Source of the DNA: Calliphora vicina
Lineage: Eukaryota; Arthropoda; Insecta; Diptera; Calliphoridae
DNA length: 64,000 bases
Assembly: GCF_958450345.1 (NCBI RefSeq)
Contig: NC_088780.1
Span: 39,517,667-39,581,666, forward strand
Direction: 5' to 3'
This document shows positions 44,030 through 55,236 of the stretch, piece by piece. The position numbers were made by a program, and so were the translations under genes. The notes under the pieces were generated by a model. It saw only the letters and a program-made list of their open reading frames with translations. It made no database searches and had not been told where the DNA came from. How positions within the stretch are numbered: position 1 is the stretch's first letter; each line of letters starts with the position of its first letter.

Positions 44030-47000
44030 CAGTCGTTGCATTCACAAATTGAGCTTGAGATAATTGAACGAAATTCGCTAAAGATGTGGGTAAATTTAAT
44101 ACGGTTGCATCATGATGATTTTCACCAGCTGCATTACTAATTCCTGTACTACCACTGAGTGTAAGAGTTTTTAGAGCATTTGCATTGCCGATTGCTTGAG
44201 GATCATTTGCCTGTGTTATGGTTATTGTATTGCCGGCCATATCTTGTGTGGTAACGATAGAGGTAGGTAGTTGCAAATGCATTATTTGCTGTGATTGGGC
44301 TTGATTTTGACGTTGTAATTGCTGTAATTGTTGCTGTACCAATTCTAGTTGCTGTTGCTGGGTTGATTGCTGCTGCTGTGTTGCTGTTACCGTTTTTTGC
44401 TGTTGCTGTTGTTGAGGTTGTGTTTGATATTCTATTTGATTTGAGTTCGTGTTATTATTGCTATTATCATTACTTTGATCTGTTGCGTTTGTGGTTTCAT
44501 TTTCATCACTCTGTGTATCCTTTGAATTAATTAAAAAATAAAACTTTATTTTAATATTTCTGTTTTCTATTTCATTATTAAGAAACATTTACCTCTTCTG
44601 ATATTGCTTTATTTTGATGTAATAATTTGTGTTGGTCGTAATATGCTTTTACAGCAAATACTTTACTACAATATTCGCACACATAATGATTGGGACTTGG
44701 ATCAGTATGAATTCTGTAATGGAAATAATATTGGAAGATGGTAAAAATAGTGGGCAAACGAACATATTTTGAAGTCTTTCAGCTAGGTTTTGATTTTAGA
44801 CCCATAGTTTCTTGGTAATATTTTCTTAGAATTTTTCGTAGATTACGTTTTTGCTATACGCTTGTTGACCAAAACAATTGATGCAGCCTAATGTTTACAT
44901 TTACCTTTAAATACTTATATTAAAATTTTATAATTTTGCCATCCTATTTCAAGAATTGTATATTTTTGGAATCGAGTAATATTTACTCAAACAATTTTTA
45001 TTAAAAATAATTCTGCCTTATATTCTGTTTTAAATAACTACCTACAATTTTATTTAGATATGTTTTTTGTATTTATACCTAATTCACAGATAAAATTTAA
45101 AAATTAACTGATTTCGCTTAGTTTTGGAAAGAAGGTTAGTGAATACTTTTTATTTTTTTAAAAAAAAAATATTATAGCCGATTGTTTGCTTAATTAGACA
45201 CATCTGAGAAACGAAACAAATTATAAACACTTCCCATTTTTTAATTTTTATATATTTATTTTGGAAACATTAATGTAAAAACCTCTTTTCAATCAATTTC
45301 TTGCATAATCCTGCAAACATCGTTTACAAATGTTTGTCAATACAGAGCTTAACTTTCATAGAATTTAAATACATAAACGGTTTTTAAAACATAAAATTAA
45401 ATTTTCCATATTTGAAGATATTAGCAAAAATATTCGATTGGGTGACGTTACCAAAAACAGAAGAGCGGTTTGACTTGCATTACAAAATTGCATAACTCTG
45501 GAAATTGGGCAAGACTTTTTGTATAAAACCTTTTGTAGTAGGATTTTATTTATTTATTTTATTTTCCAAATTATAAAATTTAAAAATCTTTCCTCGTTTT
45601 TTATTTGTTAGCCTTAGTATCTGACGTGACGTTACGTTACATAAATTTTCATTTGATATATTTTTTGGAGAAGAAATAAGGAAAAGAAAACAAGTAAGAA
45701 AGTATGATCGGTCAACCCCGCCATATAATACCCTACACTGAGTAAATTTTTTTTTATTTCGCGTAATTTATGTCTATATGAAACTAATTTCTGTTGAATT
45801 TTCTGTTGCTCGTAAAAATGATTTTCGGAAGCGGGACTTATATGGGAGCTATGACTAATTATGTACCTATCATCATAAAATTACGTGACATTACTTCCGC
45901 ATATATACAACTTAGAGCGAAATTTGTGTAGATACCTATATAAATTAAACAGTTATAACCGATGAAGTACAATTTCCGGAGGATATTTGTATGGGGCCTA
46001 GGTGAAATAATGGACTGATTTCAGCCATTTTCAATAGGCTTTGTCCTTGGGCTGAAACCATGTACCAAATTAGATCGAAATATCTCCAAAATTGCGGCCT
46101 GTAATTGACGGATATCGTTTAATCCATGCAAGAAGATTTCTCACAATATGGCATGACGTTACACATTTTTGAAAACTAATATAAAATTAACTATTACTTT
46201 AATAACCGTGTTTTTTATAATTAGTTTATTTTATTAACTGTTTTTAAAATACAAAATTTCAAGCACTTGCCATCATCAGCCTAGTGATAATGAGAATAAA
46301 TGTTTGTTTGTCTGGCGTGATCATTAAAAGATAGTAAAAATTTTACCGTTAATTATTATTTATTGCATTTATTTTACTGTTAGCTGTTATAGTACCAAAA
46401 GTTTTGCAATAAGAGTGTAATTGCACAATTACTCTTACAATTGAACTCTTTAATTTAATTAATTTTGAATATTTATCTTAAATAATACAAGAATGAAAAA
46501 ACTGTTGATTAACTTTAAACTTTTCAGTCTTTTCGGTGGAAATGTCCATTTGTGTTTAGCATGCAAAAATTATATAAAAATTATGTTTTGCATGAAGAAC
46601 AATTCTCAAAAGTTTTTATATGGACATTTAAAATTTGTTAGTAGTTATTATTATAATATAGAGAAAAATGCATTTTGCTAACACTTCTGTGTTAAAACTT
46701 TGAATTCAACCAAATTTGGCGATATTATTTATATACTTAGGGCAAATGTTCTAATCTATATATATATAAATGAAATGGTGCATGTATGCAATAGCATCAC
46801 GTGAGAACGGCAGGAGCGATTTTGTTTTATTCGATTCAGGAGATGGTTTGTAAAGACAAAAAATTCGGAAATTTTAAATTTCACTTCTCATTTTTCTTAA
46901 TGAGATAAATTTTTTGGAGAAATAACATTTGTAAATAGCTACCGAGCGAAGCCCTGGTCAGCTAGTTTTAAAATATATTAAGCTTGAATTGTTTTAAGGC

Positions 47001-50000
47001 GTTTATAATATATATTTGAAAGACTACAATCTATGTGACCTTATAATTTTGACCGAATTACTAACGGAATAACTACCTCAACATTCCTTGTAAAAGGAAT
47101 GAAACCAAAAATGTTTAATAAAAAAAATTTAAGAAAATGTTCGTACTTACTTTCTGTGTTTACTTAAATTATCCTTGCGTGAAAATGGTTTTTGACAAAT
47201 ATCACAACTAAACATTTTCTTGCCGGTATGCGAAACCAAATGACGCAACAAATGTTCCTTGCGATGAAACGCTTTCGTACAGCCCTCCTCGTTACATTTA
47301 AAAGGCCGTATACCAGAATGCAATTTAACATGTTGTGTAAGATGTTCTTTTTTCTTAAAGACACGACCGCACTGGCTGCATTCTAAACTATTTTTTGCTT
47401 GGTCGGAGTTATCAGGATTTGTTGTGTTATTAGTGTCTGTGGTAGTAGTAGTTTGTGTTGTCATCGTTGGGACATTATTGTCAGAAGATGGTGCGGTATT
47501 TTCATTTGGAGTTGGTAAGATGGAAGTTATGTCCGTTACATAGTGTACTTGTGTTGTGGAAGCTGTAGTAGTCGGCGCTGTTGTTACATTTTTTTTATTT
47601 AAGTTTGTCACAGTCTGCCGCTGTTGACTTGTTGTATTTGTGGGTAATGTTGTTGTTTGACTAGTTTCTATGGATTTTTGCGGTGGCCTTTTAATAAATT
47701 TTTTGACTGGAGAGATTCTTAGTGTGGTATTGGGTATGTTGGATATAATCTGTGACTGCTGCTGCTGTTGGGAGGGTAGTTTTAATTGTTGTTGTTGCTG
47801 CTGTTGTGGTATGGTGCGGGTTGGTAAAGTTTGTTGTTTCTGTTGTTGTTGGCCACTTGCCGTTGATATTTGCAGGGGTGTTGCTGAAACTTGTGATTTT
47901 ATTTGCTGCTGCACAACTTTAACTGTAGTGTTACCTATTTGTGATGTTTGCTGTTGCTGCTCCGGTTTGGGTTTTGCTTGCTGTAGCTGATTTTGTGGTG
48001 TTATGCGACTTATTGTTATATTTTGCTTATTTAACATGGGTAGTTTTGGCAATGCTACTGTCTGTTGTTGCAGCTGCGGTTGTTGAAGCAACGGTGTTAT
48101 GGTGGCTTGTCTTGTGGAATGTGTCACAGTATCTTTGGCAACATTTCCGGTTGATGTTGTTGCTGCGGGATTAATTTTAGTTGTTATACGCTGCACTGTT
48201 ATACCACCATGTTGTGTTGTTACGGTTGTAGTTGTGGTTGGTTCCGCTGAGCTTTGTTGTTGATTTAATTTTTGTTTCTGCTGCTGTTGTTGCTGTACTT
48301 GTTGCATTATCTGTTGAGTAAAACTGGTTGTTGGTGTAATTTCAATTGTATTGCTGCCAGGCTGTTGCGATATTTTATATTTCTGCTGTTTGATTACTCG
48401 TCTTAAATCACCGCTGCCGCCTTGTGAAACTGTTGCCGTTATCTTTGGTGATGGTTTTTCAGTTTCGCTGGAAGTGGAAATTTCCGGCGTATTTGTAATG
48501 GTTGTTGTTTGGGGCTTTTTATTTCCGGTATTTAGCACTTGTTGAGATGTTATTTGTACATTTTTAGGTAATGCAGGTATTGGTGTTATTTTCGTTGGTT
48601 GCGATTGCGGTTGTATTTGTGGCGGTGGTTGCGGTGCCGGCTGTGGTAGTTGTGTTTGTTGTTGCACTTGAGTATTTGTTGTGTGTGGCAGTACCTGCTG
48701 CTGTATTTGTGTTGTTTGCAATTGTTGTTGATGTTGTATTTGTGGTTGTTGAAGTTGTTGTTGTTGCTGAATTAATTGTGTTGGAAATGTTGAATTGTTA
48801 TTGAAGGCTGTCACTGCTGCAGTTGCTTGGAATGTTTGATTCGAATTTAACGCTTGTGGAGCAAATTGCAATGTTGCCGGTATTGAAGTAGGTGTCAATT
48901 GCATTATTGGTTGACCATCCGCCGTTGCTATTTGAGGTTGCAACTGTAAATGAAAGCAGTTAAATATAAGTTTAAAATTTTAACAAGTGAGAGTTCTATA
49001 TTCGGCTTTGCCGAATCTTAAATTGCCTTCACCAATACATACTTTAAAATAAATATTGAAAACTATTTATTGGTAAAAAATAGGCCAAAGTCAAGGCAGT
49101 CTTCGTTTTTAGCTTAAAAAAATTTGGTGAAATGGGTCAAAAAATCTAAGTAGTCGTCGTTTATATCATATCACAGGTATTTGTGGGCCGATTTTTTGGG
49201 TATTAAATATCAGCCAAACTAGGACTATATCCGATATGTTGATGTATCAATCATGTTCGTAAGTTTGTAAGAGGGTTTCGGAAAGACGATTTCAACAGAC
49301 AGACGGACATGGCTATATCGACTCCACTATCTACAACGATCCAGAAGAAGTAAGAAATGTATTTGCTTCTAATGTGTCGATTATGGATGTCAACCCTTCC
49401 GTTGTATGTCATGTATGATACACTCTTATCTCGCTGGATATTTTGGACAACAATGTTTCGAATGTATTTATTTTTGTTTAAATATTGTAACTTCTGAATG
49501 GAACAAAAATACCAAATTATTTTTCATTTACTCTTATTTTTGCAAAATCTATTCAACTCTATAGGCGTATAAATGTCACGTACGATGACATGGAAATGCC
49601 AATATGCACCACAACCACTAATGGTGAAGGGTATAATAAAACAATTTTTATCTTACCTTCATTTGCAACTGATATGTGGTGGGTAAAAGGAAATTTTTCG
49701 CATCAATATGAGCAACAAATTGTTGATCTGTATTTTCATCCTTAATAGTAATGGGCAAGAAACACTTATTTGGAGACAACATATTCGTTCCCGTGTTTTG
49801 TGTAGCATTGGCCAAAGCTTGTGTTTGTAGTGTCGCATTAAGCTGGGTCTGAGGTTGTAGCAACGGTGCCAAGTTAGAGAGCAAAGCAGCGGTGGCGGCA
49901 TTTTGATTTTGTTGTTGCTGGTGTTGTAGCTGTAATGTAGTTTGCGGTGTTAAGGTAGGCTGAAATTGTAATTGTATTTGAGGTGTGGTTGGTTGTTGCT

Positions 50001-50471
50001 GACTATGGGTAGTATTTGGAGTTGTGGCCACAGTTGTTAGTTGAGGTAATGTTGTTGCATGATTTGGTGGTGTAAGAACAAAATTTAATTTAGGCTTTTT
50101 ACTTTTCGATGGACTTAAATCGTCGTTGCTGTCATTTAAACTGTTGTCCGTGGTTAAAGAGTTGGATTGTAGTAGTTGGAGTTGTTGTGCCAGCGGCTGT
50201 TGTTGCTGTTGTAATGTTGGTGCTGTTATTGTGATTTGTTGAGGTTGTAGTTGTGATGTTAATAGTTGTAATTGTTGTTGCAGCTGTTGTTGTTGTAATT
50301 GTTGTTGAAGTAGTTGTTGTAGCTGAAACTGTACTAACTGGTGTTGTTGCTGTTGATGTTGCTGCTGTTGGTGTTGTTCTTGCTGTTGTTGTAACTGCTG
50401 TTGTTGTTGCAATTCTTGTTGTTGTTGCTGTTGCAGCTGTTGTTCCTGCTGCTGCTGTTGTTCCTGCTGAA

Positions 50472-50502
<31 letters not shown>

Positions 50503-50503
50503 A

Positions 50504-50545
<42 letters not shown>

Positions 50546-51810
50546 TGTTGCTGTTGTTGTTGCCTTTTACTTGTAGGTGGCGTCTTTATATTAGGCTTCA
50601 TTTTCAAAAATTCATCCAAAGAACTAAAAATATTTTTGCGTTAAAAATTATTTGTAAATAAAACAAGTTACATACTTATTTTTAATGTCTTTTTCTTTGT
50701 TTGGTGTAACAGGTTGCGAATTTATTTGCATTGGAATCTGTTGTTGTTGCACAGTATTATCGACAGTTATTGTATATTGCGGTAACGTTTGAGGTTTTTC
50801 AATTTTATTCTGATCACTCTGAAAAGATTATGTAATTTTAATAGATTATAATTTTTCTACAATTTTTGAAAACAGTTAGTGCCTGATTCTGAAAAACGAA
50901 TGTAAAACAATTATCAAATTTTTGTATGGAAAATCTCAAAAATTATTTAAATTTTCATATAAAAAAATTTAAAAATGTTTTCCTTTCGTGTTTCTTAATC
51001 AGGCCCTTAAAAAATTATTTGAATATAATGAAAAGGTACAGAAATCTAAAAATAAATGTTCTACATTTAGGTGAGGATACAGGATCGAAATGCAAAAAAT
51101 TTGTTAATACAAATAAGTCAAAAGTACCTGTATTCCAACTGCTTGCATTATAGAATTGAGAAATTCTTGATTTTGCAAAGTACCCGCTGCTGATATTGTC
51201 ATTGGATTAACTACAGATTGGGAGATTACATTGGAACCTTGTATTGTAAACAATTGCTGCTGCTGTTGCGGTTGTTGCTGCTGTTGCGATTGTAATTGTG
51301 CAGTAAGTGATTGATTTAAGGATTGTGTGGAAACATTTTGTAATTGTTCCGTGTTATTAGCAGTGTTATGTACACTGATAGGATTCGAAGCATTATTTAA
51401 AACACTCAAACTTTTGCCGGACGATGATAGGATATCTTTAATCAAAACTTTACCGCCATTCTGTGCAGAGGCTGTATTTAAGCATGATGTTAGCATGATT
51501 TGTGAGTTGCGGCAAATAGTGCGAAATTCTGCATAAGTTTCCAAATGCTGTATACATTGCTGACACAAAACTTTTGGCAAACGATCTTTTTCGTCTACCT
51601 AAAAAAACAAATACACGTTGGTTCATATTATTATTTCTAACATTAAGCAAGTGTTATGCTCAAACTTACATTTAATGGCAAACATTCAGTAATTTTAGCA
51701 CATAGATTTTTTGTTTTGCCTTCCGGTGAAAATATATCAATTTTTTGTTCCGTTGTTGCTGTACATATACGGCACAAATCATAAAAATTAACACTTTTAA
51801 CACTCGTCAT
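43998..51810 (-). CDS. ZAD and C2H2 zinc-finger transcription factor, glutamine-rich; last exon cut by Transib
   Basis: Seven exons with consensus sites: 51810-51670, 51598-51128, 50818-50676, 50623-49657, 48943-47151, 44713-44593, 44519-43998; phases agree throughout, giving 1385 residues. Residues 1-90 are a ZAD dimerisation domain with zinc ligands C13, C16, C59 and C62. Exons 3-5 are Q/T-rich, with a tract of about 100 mostly Gln residues near 270-370. Four C2H2 fingers follow at about 1093-1210. The third finger's final His lies in the next exon, and the fourth is CEYCSKVF..HKLLH. Such proteins bind DNA in the nucleus, with Q-rich activation segments. The exact ortholog is not recognised. 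The last ten codons before the stop come from the Transib end; the native end lies at 40670-40709. Confidence 0.88.
45695..46175. repeat. Interspersed repeat in ZAD gene intron 6
   Basis: CCATATAATACCCTACACTG, the GGGACTTATATGGGAGCTAT phrase and CCATTTTCAATAGGCTTTGT mark a degenerate non-coding repeat. It is the family also present at 3.48 kb in the MANF intron. Confidence 0.5.
46755..46965 (+). mobile_element. 211-bp mini-Helitron
   Basis: It starts TCTATATATATATAAATGAA after an A and ends GGTCAGCTAG before a T. Near the 3' end AGCTACC and GGTCAGCT can pair around a GAGCGAAGCCCT loop, with one bulged base, the usual Helitron terminal hairpin. It is non-coding and lies in an intron of the ZAD gene. 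Confidence 0.65.
48980..49350 (+). repeat. Helentron/DINE-like repeat in ZAD gene intron 4
   Basis: It opens with the CTATATTCGGCTTTGCCGAA hairpin and includes the ACAGACAGACGGACATGGCT run and CGACTCCACTATCTACAA. It is diverged and shorter than the 14.6 and 19.4 kb copies. Confidence 0.55.
49360..49612 (+). repeat. Dispersed repeat homologous to 21.7-22.9 kb flanks
   Basis: The segment TCTGAATGGAAC..CCAAATTATTTTTCA..CTCTATAGG..TAAATGTCACGTAC repeats that at 22810-22930, and its 5' part matches 21890-21929. Here it is uninterrupted, so it gives a related empty site for the element at 21930-22783. Confidence 0.6.
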
Positions 51811-52875
51811 TTTTAAGGAAATATTAACAGATATTTATTTTGTGATTTTTATTATATTGTTGTTTAATATACATATATTTTTAACTATATTTTCTTAAAA
51901 TTTTCTTTTTCTTTTCACTGTCTGCAATTGCACCATTGTTGGCATGTCTATTTTCATTTTTTCACATTGTATTCTTAAGATTCTGGTTCCCCTGCCATTA
52001 TTATTAGTATTTAGAACTTTTGTGTTTTTAATTTTTGTTGTGCTTTTTGTTTATAAACAATTTATTAGGGGAAATTATGCAATGCAAATAATAAAATAAA
52101 CTTTAATAGTTGTACAACAAAAAATGCACATACAAATGGCAACAATATAATATTGTTATATTAATTTGACAGCTAGACGACAGACGCTTAATGGTATGTG
52201 TAACTGAAGCGATTATTTATTGCGATTTTTATAAAGAATTGCAGAATGCATAAGCTGACTTTGACGTAACGTAGCGTATTAACATTTTAATTATTTTATT
52301 TAATATTAAATTTATTAATTAAGTATACTATGAGAATACAATGAGCGCCTTATCCATCCCAACGAGATAATTTTTTTTTTTAAAGTACCATCATGTCAAA
52401 CCTATATTAATCTTACGTCAACAATCTTAATATTAATAAATTTATATATAAAATGTTTAACTTCGAGGAACAAATCTGGTTTATCTAAGGTCGTCAAAAA
52501 AATAATAATAATGTTACTTTGAGAAAAACATGAATAATAAAAATGAGGCGGCTTATATCTTTTTTACCAAATTTGATAAATATCATTCTGGAATTTATAC
52601 CTCAAGATTGGATAAACCACATTTAAGCCTTATTCTTTATTAACAAGTAAATAAAGAAATACGTATGAATTTGGATTCCCATATTCTATTTCTCAATAAT
52701 GGTAAGTTAAATAAATGATTTTTACAATAAACAATATTGATGATGCCCCTGGTAGGTATTAAATATGTTTACGAAATCGCTAGATTTTACAGGATATTTT
52801 AATGTTATCAACACTGAATATAAACAAACAGACTTGTCAAAACAAAATTGTATTTTCTTTATCATTCCAAGAAAA
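51811..52875. promoter_or_regulatory. Divergent intergenic region between ZAD and RRM genes
   Basis: The minus-strand ZAD gene and the plus-strand RRM gene start head to head across about 1.07 kb. The region must hold both promoters. No TATA box or motif could be chosen with confidence. An in-frame upstream ATG for the RRM gene at 52765 is noted but not preferred. Confidence 0.4.
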
Positions 52876-53461
52876 ATGGAAATTTATGTAGGAAATATTC
52901 CACCTACAATCAAAATTGAGGAATTGTCTTTCTTGTATCAATCATTTGGTGCAATTGTATTTATTGATATTAAAAACCGGTGCCAACCTCCTTTTGCCTT
53001 TATCCTATTTGATAATACCGGGTAATATACATAAACTTTTTTTCCAATCAATATAACATTATTATGGGTATTTAAGGTCTGCTTATAACGCCGTCGCATC
53101 TACAAATGGTTGCATGTATCAAGGCTATCAGTTTCAGGTAAAATTGTTAACTCCTGATGACAATGCTAGTGACATTAGGGATAAATCGGTGGATGAGGAG
53201 CTAAAACAGCCTAAAAAAAGAAGAAAAAAAATACTTCCTACGCCAGAAAATGATAAGACTGCAGCATTGGATGAGCCATTAAGAAAAGGACAAAGTGGAG
53301 CTGACACTAAATATCTACGTTATCTGGAACGAGGCATTGCACCGAAAATAAAAGCGGAAGAGAATAAGCTCATAACTTTAGGAGGCCCTATAGAAATTGC
53401 TAGAAAAAAAGCAGAACGCAATTTTTTATTTAATAATAGAACACTAAAAGTACTTAAGTAA
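52876..53461 (+). CDS. Small single-RRM RNA-binding protein
   Basis: Exons 52876-53021 and 53077-53461 give 176 residues. The RRM occupies residues 1-80: RNP2 is IYVGNIPP and RNP1 is PPFAFILF, closest in style to the first RRM of SRSF1-like SR proteins. A basic patch PKKRRKKI (nuclear signal-like) and a charged tail follow. The protein probably binds RNA in the nucleus; no RS domain is present. The intron falls after FDNTG in phase 2, the same place as in the RRM gene at 55.2 kb, so the two are probably tandem duplicates. The start at MEIYVGN is chosen because it aligns with MERVYVGN of the neighbour; an upstream Met at 52765 would add 37 residues. Confidence 0.75.
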
Positions 53462-55236
53462 TTATAGTGTGAAGTAAGTAAACTTTTAAAACATGCTCCG
53501 ATTAATAAGCAGAGCCTATTAAATACAAAGCATTAGCATTGAAACTTTATAGTTTATTAACATTATTGCTACATTTCGTTACAAATCTGATGAAAAGTTT
53601 TCAACTGAATTTAAAGGAAAATCTTTATGTACTGGAAATTTATGCAAAGATTGAACATATTTTGATATTTAAGCTTTGCTGCGTGAATATTAATAAATAT
53701 AAGTTATTTCTAAAACTTATTTAAAAAACAAAAACATTTATTTAGTATTATTACATTACAAAATATCCCAAATAACATAATAAGCTTACGCAATTTGGTT
53801 TCGATTGCCTTAAAATCGTGTAGTATTTAAATTCTTATATTTAGCAATCTGAGGTATATATTTTTATTTATAATTTAACTTTTAACTAATTTTATTCCCA
53901 CAAATAAAATTAGTTAAAAGTTAAATTCAATACTAGTCAGTTCAATGTTTTGTTTTCCTAATTTTCGCTAAAACTTATAAATCTAAATAGCAGGAGATGA
54001 TTTGAAATCTCAATATGGATAAAATTACAATTAAATGAATTTATTATTCTTTATAGGTAAATATTTTGGTACCTATATTGTTTGAAAATGAAAGGTATGT
54101 GCTAATTTTAACAAAAGTTTGTCCAATATTAAAAAAACGATTATTAAAGTTATCAAAAGTTTACAATGGGATTGAATTTAAATCATCTTTAATATACTTA
54201 ATAAAATACATAAAACAAAGTATTTTGTAACATTTTTATCTATGGTGTAAAATGTACAATACAATAAAAATGGGACATTTCCAGATTACCGTAGAAATTA
54301 TGAATAATAAAAAAATATTTTAAAGCGTTTTAACACAATAACAAATGTTTGTACAATTAATAATATAGGTGAAAATATAAAGAGGTATCTAACATTTTTT
54401 TATTTTAAAAATGCAATTTTAATTCAAAATAAAGACTAAATTAAAACTAATTATTTTTTCAATGTATAACTCCTTTTTACAAGTACTTTCTGAACACTAG
54501 GGTACTCATTCGATTATATATTTATTCGAATGAATAACGTTTTTGAATTTAAAATAAAAAATTATCGATCAATAATTGCCGATTAATCGAATAAATTTAT
54601 TTTCATGTTAGTGGGGTCGGTATATGCGTTTGTGCTGATAGTTGTAAAGCCCAAAGATATTAAAGTATAACGATGTCATTCCGTCCGACTTTAAAAGTAA
54701 TTATGTATCACAAATTATACTATTTATAATTACTTTTAAAAGATTTTTAAAATATGTTTATCTTACTTTTTGCATTAAAATAAATTAGCAAAAGTCGAAA
54801 AAAGTTATAAAAACTTCTACTGACAAGCTGTGATTTTGACAAACACAACGCACGTTACTATTAAATGTAAACTAAATATTTTTCTTGGGTTATATGGACA
54901 GGTTTGATTTGATTTAAAAGATATTTGAAAACATAAACACAACAGGGCTCCTGAATTCAACATTCGAGTTTACTAAATTATTTTGGCGACTTTAAACCAT
55001 GTTAATCTGGCAACTATTTTTAATGGCATTTTTATCGCGTTGCCAAAATTATAAAAAAATATCCTTTAGAAAATCCAAGCCCATAACAACGCCAGATGTG
55101 GCAACTCTCTATTTAACAATGAAATTCGATTGGCATTTTTTATTCGGCATCACCATCGACAAGTGTGCGATACGTTCGTGTAATAACATTTTTTTTAGAA
55201 AGTTCAAGCTAATTTCTTGTTAAAGTAAATTTCAAA
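53462..55236. other. Intergenic DNA between the two RRM genes
   Basis: No gene was recognised. It contains a perfect hairpin at 53873-53926 and, near 54497, a TAGGGTACTCATTCG sequence like a hAT-type terminus with TTATTCGAATGAATAA following it. The matching right end was not found. Confidence 0.4.
53873..53926. repeat. Perfect 24-bp stem hairpin
   Basis: ATTTAACTTTTAACTAATTT and the next four bases are exactly complementary to 53903-53926, with a 6-nt loop CCCACA. It lies about 410 bp downstream of the first RRM gene's stop. Confidence 0.8.

Noticed and set aside
50253..50661. Long plus-strand Val/Leu/Ala-rich frames opposite the ZAD gene
   Set aside because: They are the complements of glutamine repeats and have no independent support.
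52765..52875. Earlier start for the first RRM gene (MFTKSLDF)
   Set aside because: The extra 37 residues have no similarity to the paralog at 55237, whose protein starts right at the RRM.
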